This document shows, piece after piece, positions 24,681 through 34,118 of a stretch of DNA of 56,337 nucleotides. Location: positions 1 through 56,337 of the forward strand of contig JAHJUI010000001.1 of assembly GCA_018829185.1 (NCBI GenBank), written 5' to 3'. The notes under the pieces are model-generated. The model saw nothing but the letters and a program-made list of their open reading frames with translations. It did no database searches and had not been told where the DNA came from. Source of the DNA: Nanobdellota archaeon (GTDB lineage: Archaea > Nanobdellota > Nanobdellia > SCGC-AAA011-G17 > PNOQ01). Position numbers and translations under genes: made by a program. Each line of letters opens with the position of its first letter. The first letter of the stretch is position 1.

Positions 24681-25733
24681 TTGAAAATTCTTTTTCTGAC
24701 AAGAAAATATCCTCCAACAATCGGTGGAATGGAAAATTATAGTTATAATCTTGTAAAATATTTTAAAAAAATAAACAATGAAACTTATTTAATTGCTAAT
24801 ACAAAGGGAAATAAATTTATTCCATTATTTATGTTTGGTTCTTTTTTTAAAGCATTATATTTAATTTGGAAAAATAAAATAACTGTTCTTCATTTAGGAG
24901 ATGGTATGCTTGCATTTGAAGGAAAACTTATAAAGAAATTAACAGGAGTTAAAACAATAATAACTATTCATGGATTAGATATAACCTATAAAAATAGGCT
25001 ATATCAAAAAATTATTCCAAAATCAATTAATAAATTAGATAAGGTAATTTGTGTAAGTAACAATACTAAAGAACAATGTATTAAAAGAGGAATTACAGAA
25101 AATAAAATTGTTGTGCTTCCAAATGGGATAAATCCAAAAGAATTTGTTTTAAAAGGTACAAAAAAAGAATTAAGAGAAAAATTATCTAAAAAATTGAATC
25201 TTAAATTAGAGAACAAAAAAATTTTATTAACCACCGGGAGATTAGTTGAAAGAAAAGGTGTTTTTTGGTTTGTAAATGAAGTAATGCCCAAATTAAGTAA
25301 AGATTGGATTTATTTAGTTTCTGGAGAAGGAGAAGATAGAATCAAGATAGAGAAATCAATTAAAAAGAATAATTTAGAAAAACAAGTTTTTTTGTTGGGA
25401 AAAACAGACTTTGATACCTTAAAATTGCTTTATAATTCAGCAGATTTGTTCATTATGCCAAATATATCTGTTGAAGGGAATATAGAGGGTTTTGGGATTG
25501 TAGCAATTGAAGCAGGATCTTGTGGGTTACCAGTTATTACTTCCGGAATAGAAGGGATAAAAGATGCTATTATTAATGGAAAAACTGGTTATTTAGCAAA
25601 AGAAGGAGATATAAAGGAGTTCATAAATAAAATAAACCTCCCAAGTTTAAATAAAGAATTAGTAAAAAAAACTACCAAAAAAAATTTTGATTGGGAAAGA
25701 ATAATCAAAGAATATAAGAAGGTTTTAGAATGA
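24681..25733 (+). CDS. GT4 family glycosyltransferase
   Basis: A 350-residue GT-B fold enzyme. It starts with TTG and the family pattern KILFLTRKYPPTIGGMENY; the Rossmann half ends at HGLDITYKNR. The donor-site motif ExxxxxxxE is EGFGIVAIE at about 270-278, with a GLPVI loop after it. It follows the GT2 gene by 6 bases and overlaps the next gene by 4, so it is translationally coupled. Donor sugar unknown. Confidence 0.92.
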   Translation: MKILFLTRKYPPTIGGMENYSYNLVKYFKKINNETYLIANTKGNKFIPLFMFGSFFKALYLIWKNKITVLHLGDGMLAFEGKLIKKLTGVKTIITIHGLDITYKNRLYQKIIPKSINKLDKVICVSNNTKEQCIKRGITENKIVVLPNGINPKEFVLKGTKKELREKLSKKLNLKLENKKILLTTGRLVERKGVFWFVNEVMPKLSKDWIYLVSGEGEDRIKIEKSIKKNNLEKQVFLLGKTDFDTLKLLYNSADLFIMPNISVEGNIEGFGIVAIEAGSCGLPVITSGIEGIKDAIINGKTGYLAKEGDIKEFINKINLPSLNKELVKKTTKKNFDWERIIKEYKKVLE

Positions 25734-26935
25734 ACAAAATAAAAAATTTATGTTTTTTTTCATTTATTGGTTCAGATAATTTAGGAGATGAAGCAGTTTT
25801 TTATTCGATGATTACTAATTTTAAAAATACAAACCATCATTTAAGTGTAATTTCAACAAATCCAGATAAAACTAAAAAATTATTAAAAGATTTGGATATT
25901 AGAAAATTAAAAATAATTAATGTTAAACATAATTTAAATGTTATTAAAGTAATAAAAAAATCAGATATTTTTATTTGTGGGGGTGGAGGTATTATTCAGG
26001 ATCAAACGAGTATTTTCAATCTCCCTTTTTTCTTATCTAAAGTTTTTTTAGCAAAATTTTTTAAAAAAACAATAATGTTTTATGGAATAGGGGTTGGTCC
26101 CCTTAAATCTAGATTAAGCAGATTATTAACAAAAATCGGTCTAAATTTTGCGGAAATAATTACTGTGAGGGACAATAAGTCTAAAAAAATTTTAATAAAT
26201 TGTGGGGTTAAAGAAAAAATAATTAATGTAACTGCAGACCCTGCAATTTCCATTAAAAAAAGTTTAAAAAAAGAAATAAGTTTGTTAACGCTAAATAAAA
26301 AGATTAATTCGGAAAAGTTAATTATGGTAATTTGTTTAAGACATTGGTTCGATACGTATAGATTCATGCCGGTAAAATTAGTTAAAGCTTTGGACTTTCA
26401 AACTAAAAAAGATAAAAAGAAATATGAAAATTTTATTAATGAAATTAGCAAATTTTTGAATTATTGTAATGAAAAATTAAAATATCAATTAATTTTCCTA
26501 CCATTTTGGATAAATCGAGATAACAAAGTTCATAGAAATATTATTGATAAATTAGATAATAAAAAAGATATTTATTTATTAAATAAAGAGTACTCCCCAA
26601 GTCAAACAAAAGGGATAATTCAAAAGGCAGATTTTGTTTTAGGAATGAGGCTCCATTCATTAATTTTAGCAACAACTAGTAAGACCCCTTTCATTGCAAT
26701 AAACTATTCACAAAAAGTAAGAAATTATCTAAAAATGTTATTTTCAAAAGACTCTTTGGTGGATAAAATTTCAGTAAATCCAGAAAATTTTTCATCTGAA
26801 GAACTAATAGAAAAATTAAATTTTATTCTAAAAAACAATACATTCACTTCAGAAAATTTTAAAAAAAATTTTAAGAAATTATTAAAAAAAGAAAAAGAAA
26901 ATTTTATTTATTTGAAAGAGGTAATTAATAAATGA
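25730..26935 (+). CDS. Polysaccharide pyruvyl transferase family protein
   Basis: A 401-residue member of the CsaB-like family that adds ketal-linked pyruvate to sugars of surface polymers. Family marks: FIGSDNLGDEAVFYSMI at the N-terminus, FICGGGGIIQDQTS at about 82-95 and VLGMRLHSLILA at about 304-315. In cell walls such pyruvylated glycan serves as an anchor for S-layer proteins; whether that holds here is inference. Overlaps both neighbours by 4 bases. Confidence 0.9.
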   Translation: MNKIKNLCFFSFIGSDNLGDEAVFYSMITNFKNTNHHLSVISTNPDKTKKLLKDLDIRKLKIINVKHNLNVIKVIKKSDIFICGGGGIIQDQTSIFNLPFFLSKVFLAKFFKKTIMFYGIGVGPLKSRLSRLLTKIGLNFAEIITVRDNKSKKILINCGVKEKIINVTADPAISIKKSLKKEISLLTLNKKINSEKLIMVICLRHWFDTYRFMPVKLVKALDFQTKKDKKKYENFINEISKFLNYCNEKLKYQLIFLPFWINRDNKVHRNIIDKLDNKKDIYLLNKEYSPSQTKGIIQKADFVLGMRLHSLILATTSKTPFIAINYSQKVRNYLKMLFSKDSLVDKISVNPENFSSEELIEKLNFILKNNTFTSENFKKNFKKLLKKEKENFIYLKEVINK

Positions 26936-28425
26936 AAAAAGACAATTTTATTTATCTGGGGATTTTTATAATTTTATTGGTTATATGCGGAATTTTTATC
27001 CATAGTGGGGTGAATCATGGATCCGATTACGGCAGAATTTGGCAAACTGCCAAAATGTCCATAGAAGAAGGGCCTTTTTATGCATTAAATACATTTATGC
27101 CTATTAGTTCCACTTATCTTTACTCTATTTTTTTATCTTTGTTTGGATTCGGTTTTAAAATAACTTTCATAAATTTAATATTTGCAGCACTGTCCATTTT
27201 ATTATTATTCAGTATAATCAAAAAGTTAGACATTTCTAAAAAAATCCCAATTTTTTCATTAGTATTTTTGCTTTCTAGCACATTATTTTTTTATGAATTA
27301 GTGGATCCAAGGCCATATCTCATGGCAAATTTTTTTATTTTGATGTCTATCAATTTATTTTTAAATTATCTAAAAAACCCAGGAAAAAGATATTTATTTT
27401 TATCGGCACTTTTTTTAGCATTGTCAGTATATACGCAAAACCTTTTTATAATTGGATTGCTGATACCCGGTTTTTATTTTTTAATTAGTAGATTAGGTAG
27501 CAATAAAATGAAATTTTTAGATATAATTTATTATTATTCATTTATTTTATTAATTTTAAGCCCGTGGTTAATCTATAGGTTTATAATTGCAGGATTTGAT
27601 TTTTATAGAGCCCCATTAACTTGGATGTATCAGGAAAACTATTGGTCTAAATTAAATATAGATCTATATTCTAGGCCGATTCCAAGATCGTGGGAATATT
27701 ATAAATACTTCATAAATAATATCAAATTTATTTTTCCACTTTCTTTTTTGTTAATTTCGCTATTTTCATTTTTTAAAAAATTAGATAAATATTATTTATT
27801 CATTTTATCTTGGGCAGCCATATTTACTTTACCCATAATTTTAGGCAAAATTCCTGCAGAGGAGAGATATTTGTTTCCATTACTTTTCCCATTTTTAATC
27901 CTAATTGCATTGGGAATGCACGTCATATATAAAAAATACATAATTAAACTTAATAAACTAACCAAGATAACAATTTTAATTTTTGTATTAATTTTGGTTA
28001 TGTCAAATTTTATCATAATTTCTGAAAACATCCAAACCAAAATGGATAAAAAAGAGAAAGATCTTTTGGATTTAAGGGAATTTAAAGAAGAAATTGTTCC
28101 AAATAAAAATATTTATTTTAGATCTCATTTAATTGCCCCAATCTTTCCAAATAACAAGGTATATTCTATAACAGATTTAGAATTAAAAGATGCAATAGAT
28201 TTAATTGGATGGGAATCTGAAAAAGAAGTGAACATGGTAATGATAAAATATAATCTTAAATATTTAATTTTGTACAAATCAGAATATTGGGAAAAAGATT
28301 TCCATGTTTGGATAACTATGGCTAATGGAAGAACCCCAAAACATTATATAAAAATAGAAAATTCAAATTGTTTTAGCAAAATTAATGAATCTAAAGATTA
28401 TAAATTATATAAATTCGTATGTTAA
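26932..28425 (+). CDS. Polytopic glycosyltransferase (GT39/ArnT-like)
   Basis: A 497-residue protein with about ten membrane helices and the early outer loop NHGSDYGRIWQTA (about 27-39), whose acidic residue matches the catalytic Asp of GT-C fold enzymes. A C-terminal outer domain follows from about residue 375. These enzymes use polyprenyl-phosphate sugars on the outer face. Strong preference for A/T-ending codons as in its neighbours. Confidence 0.78.
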   Translation: MKKDNFIYLGIFIILLVICGIFIHSGVNHGSDYGRIWQTAKMSIEEGPFYALNTFMPISSTYLYSIFLSLFGFGFKITFINLIFAALSILLLFSIIKKLDISKKIPIFSLVFLLSSTLFFYELVDPRPYLMANFFILMSINLFLNYLKNPGKRYLFLSALFLALSVYTQNLFIIGLLIPGFYFLISRLGSNKMKFLDIIYYYSFILLILSPWLIYRFIIAGFDFYRAPLTWMYQENYWSKLNIDLYSRPIPRSWEYYKYFINNIKFIFPLSFLLISLFSFFKKLDKYYLFILSWAAIFTLPIILGKIPAEERYLFPLLFPFLILIALGMHVIYKKYIIKLNKLTKITILIFVLILVMSNFIIISENIQTKMDKKEKDLLDLREFKEEIVPNKNIYFRSHLIAPIFPNNKVYSITDLELKDAIDLIGWESEKEVNMVMIKYNLKYLILYKSEYWEKDFHVWITMANGRTPKHYIKIENSNCFSKINESKDYKLYKFVC

Positions 28426-28426
28426 A

Positions 28427-29380
28427 ATGAAATTTAAAATTAAAAAGCACATTGGTATACTTGTTTTAGTAACAATAGTAATACTTTTCGTAGATTATCT
28501 AAAAAATCACATAAAAGACTTCCAACAACTTTCATTAGTAAATCCAATATATATTTTGATTTTGGCAATAATTTTTATATTTTATTTATCCTTAAACGGT
28601 ATTTTATTAAAAACCTTGATGGAACCATTTAATATAAAACTTAAAAATTTAGAAGCTTTCGGATTATCAATAATAACTAATTTTTATAATTATATAACCC
28701 CCTTTAGGGGTGGAGCGGGGGTTAGAGCGATTTATCTTAAGAAAAAACATAATTTTTCTTATGTTCATTTTTTTGCCACCCTTTCAGCAATTTACATTCT
28801 CATTTTTCTAATTGGTAGTTTAGGGGGATTAATTAGTATGGGCTACATTTGGTTAAATTATGGAATTTTTGATTATTTAATATTCTCAGTCTTTTTGATT
28901 TTCTTTTTGTTCTTACTTTTAATCATTTTCTTTTCACCAAAACTATCTAAAAGAAAAAATAAATGGATCAATAAAGTCATTGAAATAATAAATGGGTGGC
29001 AGTTAATTAAAAGTAATAAAAAAATTATTATAACAACATTAATAATTTCATCATTACAATTAGTTTTAATGTCCATGAATTTCTGGATTGCTTACCGCTC
29101 ATTTGGAATAGAAATTGAATTTTTCAAAGCATTATTCATAGCATCAATTAACTCTCTTTCAATGCTTTTGGCTATAACACCAGGAAACTTAGGAATTGGA
29201 GACGCAATTAATGTATTCTCTGCTGGGTTGGTAGGTATAGGGGTAGCCGGGGCAATAGGGGCAACAGTTTTGAGAAGGGGGGTAACCCTTTTAGTGATCT
29301 TCATTATGGGCCCAATCTTTTCATATATCTTATTAAAACATAACCCAAACAAACAAAAAAATGAACACGAAAAGAAATAA
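28427..29380 (+). CDS. Flippase-like membrane protein (LPG synthase TM family)
   Basis: A 317-residue protein with eight or so membrane helices and the family pattern NYITPFRGGAGVRAIYL (about 86-102) and TPGNLGIGDA (about 246-255). The family includes AglD-like and MprF N-terminal domains proposed to flip lipid-linked sugars. I prefer the ATG at 28427, just after the upstream stop, over an in-frame ATG 42 bases earlier inside it. Confidence 0.85.
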   Translation: MKFKIKKHIGILVLVTIVILFVDYLKNHIKDFQQLSLVNPIYILILAIIFIFYLSLNGILLKTLMEPFNIKLKNLEAFGLSIITNFYNYITPFRGGAGVRAIYLKKKHNFSYVHFFATLSAIYILIFLIGSLGGLISMGYIWLNYGIFDYLIFSVFLIFFLFLLLIIFFSPKLSKRKNKWINKVIEIINGWQLIKSNKKIIITTLIISSLQLVLMSMNFWIAYRSFGIEIEFFKALFIASINSLSMLLAITPGNLGIGDAINVFSAGLVGIGVAGAIGATVLRRGVTLLVIFIMGPIFSYILLKHNPNKQKNEHEKK

Positions 29381-30083
29381 AAAAATAAAACCTTTTGAAA
29401 AAGAAATCAAAAATAGTCTTGATGAAGCTATTGATTATATCAAAGAACCCAAACACATCAAAATATTAAAAATTTTAGTTGTTTTAATTGTAATAGGGCT
29501 CCTAGGATTTCTTATTTATAATAACATTCTAATAAGCAAAGAATTTAATTATTTTTATGATATTGGGGGGGAAAGAGATACTAAAAAGCCTTATTTGATT
29601 CCCGCAAAAAGAGTTTCCGATATAATTGTTGAAGAGGGGGTTAATTATAGAAACTTGACAGGACATTTAGTTTATTTTGATGTTCTAGTAAGTAGGGGTG
29701 CTGAGAATATAAATATAGAAGCCAGATATAAAGAAAATTTTCCAGAAAAAGCTAAATTTTACATCGGGGCGAGAGATAGAGAAGAGTGGCATTATAAAAA
29801 TAGTAAAATTTATGATTCTAGAGAATATAATCAAACTGGAGACTGGTCAATAGCAAAAACAGGGTTTAGTATAGAAGAAGACAATATTTCCATTATGAGG
29901 GGTAAATTAATTTTAGCTTTTAATATTCCTTATTTAGATCAAAACGAAACAGAATATGCAAACTACATAAATAATTATATTCCAATAGATTACATCAACC
30001 TTACAATATATAAGCCAGGGATGATTGAAAGAATAAAGCGCGGAGAATCATTTTTAGAGGCATTAAAAGGAGTTATGAATTAA
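29361..30083 (+). CDS. Hypothetical single-pass membrane protein
   Basis: A 240-residue protein with a charged N-terminus, one membrane helix (about 33-54) and a large outside domain with beta-rich segments. It overlaps the flippase-like gene by 20 bases. No family recognised; location in the operon suggests a part in glycan assembly or an acceptor protein. Confidence 0.65.
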   Translation: MNTKRNKKIKPFEKEIKNSLDEAIDYIKEPKHIKILKILVVLIVIGLLGFLIYNNILISKEFNYFYDIGGERDTKKPYLIPAKRVSDIIVEEGVNYRNLTGHLVYFDVLVSRGAENINIEARYKENFPEKAKFYIGARDREEWHYKNSKIYDSREYNQTGDWSIAKTGFSIEEDNISIMRGKLILAFNIPYLDQNETEYANYINNYIPIDYINLTIYKPGMIERIKRGESFLEALKGVMN

Positions 30084-30084
30084 G

Positions 30085-30474
30085 ATGAAACTATTATTTA
30101 AATCACATAACGCATCACTTGTAAGCCATGCATTTCAAACAATTTTGGTTACATATTTAATTCTATTCTTAATAGAACAAACCTGGGCAGGATTCGTTTC
30201 AACATACTTAAATTTAAACTATTTACTTATAGCAGTAATTATCCTAGGAATTCTAGACCTCTTTTCAGAGCATCCAAAACAGAAAAAACAAAAAACAACA
30301 AAAAAAGATTATATTTTAATAAGTTTACTAGGAATCATAAGTTTTGCAATAATAAAATACAAAACAATTGATTTAGGTTGGCTAAGTTGGACAATCTCAA
30401 TCATAGCAGGAATATTAATCATATTATTAAGTTTATTAATATTAGAAGAAGATGAAACAAACAATACAAAATAG
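30085..30474 (+). CDS. Hypothetical four-helix membrane protein
   Basis: A 129-residue protein with four predicted membrane helices and a Lys-rich cytoplasmic loop (about 58-70). It starts one base after the preceding stop and overlaps the next gene by 23 bases. No family recognised. Confidence 0.62.
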   Translation: MKLLFKSHNASLVSHAFQTILVTYLILFLIEQTWAGFVSTYLNLNYLLIAVIILGILDLFSEHPKQKKQKTTKKDYILISLLGIISFAIIKYKTIDLGWLSWTISIIAGILIILLSLLILEEDETNNTK

Positions 30475-32020
30475 TTTTTACCAACTATTAACAATATACA
30501 CAATTTTAGTTCTATTAATTAGTTTAAACTTATTTTGGAAATATTCCTTACAAATGAGTATATTTGCAATAATAGTAGCAATTTTAGGAATATCAACAAT
30601 AACTAAAGAAAAACCTTCTAAACCTAAAAAAATACATATTTGGTTATTCATCCTGGCAATAATAACGACAATAGCACTAAGAGTAATACCTTACCTAAAA
30701 AACCAAATTCCATTAGGATATGATGCAGGAATTTACAAATATGCAATTGAAAGCGGATTAAGCAATGCAGACAAGTGGATAGTTACTCAAGTAACAATGG
30801 AACCATTCTTTTTATACCTGATGGAACCACTAAAATTATTCTTTTCATCACAAACACTTCTAACTTACGGATTCATTGCTTTCTGCCTAATCTTAGGATT
30901 AGCAATATATTTAACAACAAAAGAATATTTCAACAAAACCACAGCAATAATAGCCTTCCTAATCTATTCAGTATCAATTATCCAATTTCTAACATTTAAT
31001 TACATGTACTACAGAAATGTAATAGGATTAACATTAGCATTATTTTCAATTTATTTTTTAAAGAAATCAGAAAACAATCCAAAATTAATTTACCTATTCA
31101 TCTTGCTAGGAGCATTAACAGGAGCAACACACAGACCAACTTTCTACATTTTTGGCTTAAGCTATTTAGCTTATGCCTTAACATCACCATATAAAGATAA
31201 ATACAATTTCAATATATTAAAAAAGAATATAATAAACGGAATCCTAATACTAGTAATAACATCATTATTCTACCTAGGAAGATTTAAAGAAGCAATTTTC
31301 TCAATTTTACCTTCTGTTTTTCAAGGTTTCATACAAACAGGACAATCACCAGGAACATTCATAAACTTCCTAACATACCAATACTCAACATTAGCATACT
31401 TACCATTTGCATTATTAGGATTATTCACATTAATAAAAAACAAAAAACTAAATATTCTTTTCTTCTGGACAATAATAACAGCAATAATAGTATACTTCCA
31501 ATTTTTCTTCTATAACAGATTCATAATACATCTAGACATAGCATTAATTATACTAGCAGCATACGGATTCTCAATAATAATAAAACACAAAAAGAAACTA
31601 GGAATAATAATATTAATCCTAATGCTCTTCTCAGCAGCTTTCGTAACATTTAACGAAGCAACACACACATACCCAGAAATAAAAGAAGAACTACAAACAA
31701 TAGAATACCTAAACAATACAGAAGAAAACGCATATGTAATGGCCACATCATCAATATACTCACTATGGGTCCTAGGATACAGTAATAGAAAGACAATCGC
31801 TCCAGGCTTATTTGATTACAATCAACACAATGAAGCACAATGGAATACGTTCTGGACAACAACTAACATAAACGAAATAAAGACATTCCTAGACGTTTAC
31901 GAAAAACCATTATACATTTTCATAGGTCAAAAACAAAAAGACAACCTAGCTCAATTTAATACTTGTTTTGAAATCTACAAGAAAGATTTAAATAATAAGA
32001 TTTACAAATATACATGTTGA
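30452..32020 (+). CDS. Polytopic glycosyltransferase (GT-C fold)
   Basis: A 522-residue protein with ten or more membrane helices. The motif GYDAGIYKYAIESG (about 91-104) in the first outer loop matches the GxDxGxY pattern of GT-C oligosaccharyl and sugar transferases. A soluble C-terminal domain of about 120 residues lies outside. It is the second GT-C enzyme of this operon and could act as polymerase or as transferase to protein. Confidence 0.78.
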   Translation: MKQTIQNSFYQLLTIYTILVLLISLNLFWKYSLQMSIFAIIVAILGISTITKEKPSKPKKIHIWLFILAIITTIALRVIPYLKNQIPLGYDAGIYKYAIESGLSNADKWIVTQVTMEPFFLYLMEPLKLFFSSQTLLTYGFIAFCLILGLAIYLTTKEYFNKTTAIIAFLIYSVSIIQFLTFNYMYYRNVIGLTLALFSIYFLKKSENNPKLIYLFILLGALTGATHRPTFYIFGLSYLAYALTSPYKDKYNFNILKKNIINGILILVITSLFYLGRFKEAIFSILPSVFQGFIQTGQSPGTFINFLTYQYSTLAYLPFALLGLFTLIKNKKLNILFFWTIITAIIVYFQFFFYNRFIIHLDIALIILAAYGFSIIIKHKKKLGIIILILMLFSAAFVTFNEATHTYPEIKEELQTIEYLNNTEENAYVMATSSIYSLWVLGYSNRKTIAPGLFDYNQHNEAQWNTFWTTTNINEIKTFLDVYEKPLYIFIGQKQKDNLAQFNTCFEIYKKDLNNKIYKYTC

Positions 32021-32493
32021 AAATGAAGAAAAAAGCAAAGAAAGTCAAGAAAAGAGTAGCTAAAAAATCAGCTAAGAAAAAGGTAATTAAAAAACCAAAG
32101 AAAGAAAATAAAAAGAATTACATAAAAGGAATTATAATAGCAATCCTAACCTTAATAATTATCTCATTAGCAATAGGTTTCTTTACAACTTTAAACTACC
32201 TAGAAGCATTTAGAATAATCTTTGGATCAGTTTACGTTCTTTTCCTTCCAGGATTTATATTCACATATGTATTCTTCCCAAAAACAAGAGAAACTAAAGA
32301 AAAAGGCTCAATAGATTGGATTGAAAGAATAGCATTAAGCTTCGCATTATCAATTGCAGTTGTTCCATTAATAATATTCTACTTAAACTTAGCAGGAATA
32401 CCAATAAACACTTTAAACTCTTTCTTAACAATACTGGGAATAATAATTATTTTAGTAATAACTTTAAGAATAATTAATCGCTCATCTCGTTGA
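32014..32493 (+). CDS. DUF1616-like membrane protein, possibly shortened
   Basis: A 159-residue protein: a very Lys-rich N-terminal tail (about 1-35) then four membrane helices with VLFLPGFIFTYVFFP and RIALSFALSIAVVPLI, as in DUF1616. The family is usually about twice this length, so the C-terminal domain may be lost; the frame ends 11 bases before the convergent regulator gene. It is the last gene of the glycan operon. Confidence 0.68.
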   Translation: MLKMKKKAKKVKKRVAKKSAKKKVIKKPKKENKKNYIKGIIIAILTLIIISLAIGFFTTLNYLEAFRIIFGSVYVLFLPGFIFTYVFFPKTRETKEKGSIDWIERIALSFALSIAVVPLIIFYLNLAGIPINTLNSFLTILGIIIILVITLRIINRSSR

Positions 32494-32504
32494 TAGTCTC
32501 GCAA

Positions 32505-33869
32505 TCATTTTAGTTTAACATCTTTTTGCACTTCAATTAAAACATAATATCCCATCTTATCAGAACCTATTCTTTTAATTATTTTTTCTTTCATTAGTTT
32601 GGTTAAATCTCTCTTTAATGTTCCTAAGGGGGTTTTCAAATTATTAACCAACTCTTCTCTTTTTGCATTATTATGAATTTTGATGTAATTTACAATTAGT
32701 GTTTGCCTTTTTTCAGATTCACTTACTGGCTCACTTACTGGCTCACTTACTGGCTCACTTACTGGCTCACTTACTGGCTCACTTTTTATTATTACGAAAA
32801 AATCTTTTTCAGTTAATTTAAACTCCACACTATTTTTATTTTGTTCACAACTTTCTTTTATTCTTTTAATCCCAGTACCAACTCTTTCCATAAAAACAGT
32901 CCTAGACAGTAAATCTGCAATTAATCTGTTTCTTAACCTACTTCTTGTTCCAAATTCTTTTTTAGAAACTAATGAATTTCCAGGATTATTAATTATTAAT
33001 TCATCTTTTAATTTTTCAATAGCAACCTCGCCATTATCAAAATAATCTCTGTGGACAACTGCATTAACAATTGCTTCTCTATAAGCTTTTTCAGGGAACT
33101 GAGGATATTCTTTTCTTTTACTCCCAATTATTTCAAATCTAACTGGAACACATTCATTAAGATATTGTATGGCAAATTCTATGTTCCCAACAATTCCCCT
33201 ATCAACTTCTTTTTTATCAAGTATGTCAATTCGTTTATTTCCTTTAAACCTAACACATCTTATTTTAGAATTTCCTATGTATTTGTATGGCTCTTTTGCA
33301 AAAAATAAAACTCCTGCATTAGTCATCCCTTTTTTAGTTAATAACTTTAAATTTTTTAGAATATCTTTTTTGTCTAAATTATTTGAAATTCTCGCAAGTT
33401 TTAAATAATAATTAAATTTCTCATCATCAAAATCTTCAAATTTAAAATCAGAGCAAATTTGCTCATCAAATCTAATTTTACCTGATTTTATGCTTAAATC
33501 AATTATTTGGTTTCTGTTCATTTTCTGAGAATTTGCATTCATTCTCATGTAAAAACCATCTGAGCAAGAATAAGGTTTATCTTTGCCTTCGGCAATATCA
33601 ATTATTAATATTTTTTCAAATGATTTTAATTTAATAATTATAGAAGGGTCGCAGTTTCTCGCGATATCCTGAATTTGTGATTTAAGTTTATTTGTTAAGT
33701 TTATTCCTTTGATATTATTTTTGTCATTTATTCCCAAAAAGATTTTTCCTCCGCTAGCATTGGCAAAAGCAACAATCTCTTGAGCAATCTTTTTGTCTAA
33801 ATTTTCTTTAAACTCAATAAATTGTCCCTCTCCTTCTTGCAATACAAATCTTAATTCTTTTTTATCCAT
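32505..33869 (-). CDS. AlbA_2 (Schlafen-like) domain transcriptional regulator
   Basis: A 454-residue protein with an N-terminal AlbA_2/Schlafen AAA_4 domain (about 8-125; EFKENLDKKIAQEIVAFANA and GGKIFLGIND), the RecG-like ATP-binding C-terminal region (EAIVNAVVHRDY at about 262-273, then RNRLIADL) and a final winged helix (about 395-450). Between them sits a run of (SEPV)n from a 12-bp DNA tandem repeat. Such proteins are putative transcriptional regulators, common next to defence or accessory genes. Its promoter has three phased TGGCCA sites. Confidence 0.85.
   Translation of the reverse strand: MDKKELRFVLQEGEGQFIEFKENLDKKIAQEIVAFANASGGKIFLGINDKNNIKGINLTNKLKSQIQDIARNCDPSIIIKLKSFEKILIIDIAEGKDKPYSCSDGFYMRMNANSQKMNRNQIIDLSIKSGKIRFDEQICSDFKFEDFDDEKFNYYLKLARISNNLDKKDILKNLKLLTKKGMTNAGVLFFAKEPYKYIGNSKIRCVRFKGNKRIDILDKKEVDRGIVGNIEFAIQYLNECVPVRFEIIGSKRKEYPQFPEKAYREAIVNAVVHRDYFDNGEVAIEKLKDELIINNPGNSLVSKKEFGTRSRLRNRLIADLLSRTVFMERVGTGIKRIKESCEQNKNSVEFKLTEKDFFVIIKSEPVSEPVSEPVSEPVSEPVSESEKRQTLIVNYIKIHNNAKREELVNNLKTPLGTLKRDLTKLMKEKIIKRIGSDKMGYYVLIEVQKDVKLK
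32720..32784 (-). repeat. 12-bp tandem repeat within regulator gene
   Basis: Five perfect copies of CACTTACTGGCT plus a partial sixth, read on the plus strand. In the protein this is SEPV repeated. Because the unit is a multiple of three, copy number can change without breaking the frame; it lies in the linker before the winged helix. Confidence 0.9.
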
Positions 33870-33884
33870 ATTCTACATTATATC

Positions 33885-33910
33885 TGGCCATATTTGGCCA
33901 ATGTTGGCCA
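33885..33910 (-). promoter_or_regulatory. Three TGGCCA sites with 10-bp phasing
   Basis: TGGCCA occurs at 33885, 33895 and 33905, exactly one helical turn apart, 16-41 bases upstream of the AlbA_2 regulator start. Each site is a palindrome. All face the same side of the helix, as expected for cooperative binding of a repressor, possibly the regulator itself. Confidence 0.65.
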
Positions 33911-34118
33911 TTCTTTTCTTACTTAAAGTTTGAATAATATCTTCCATTTTTATTCACTTGTTAATGTTTCAATAAATTATTTAATTGAACTATAAATTCA
34001 TATATGGACTAAGTAACATATAAATCTTTTGATTGAAGAATTTGATAAAGCATCTTATATTAATTCATTAATAAACATATAAAGCAAATCCCCTAAAGAG
34101 AGTAAAAATAAAGAAACA

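Noticed and set aside
32720-32784. CRISPR-like array
   Set aside because: Repeats are 12 bp, directly adjacent, without spacers, and lie inside a coding frame.
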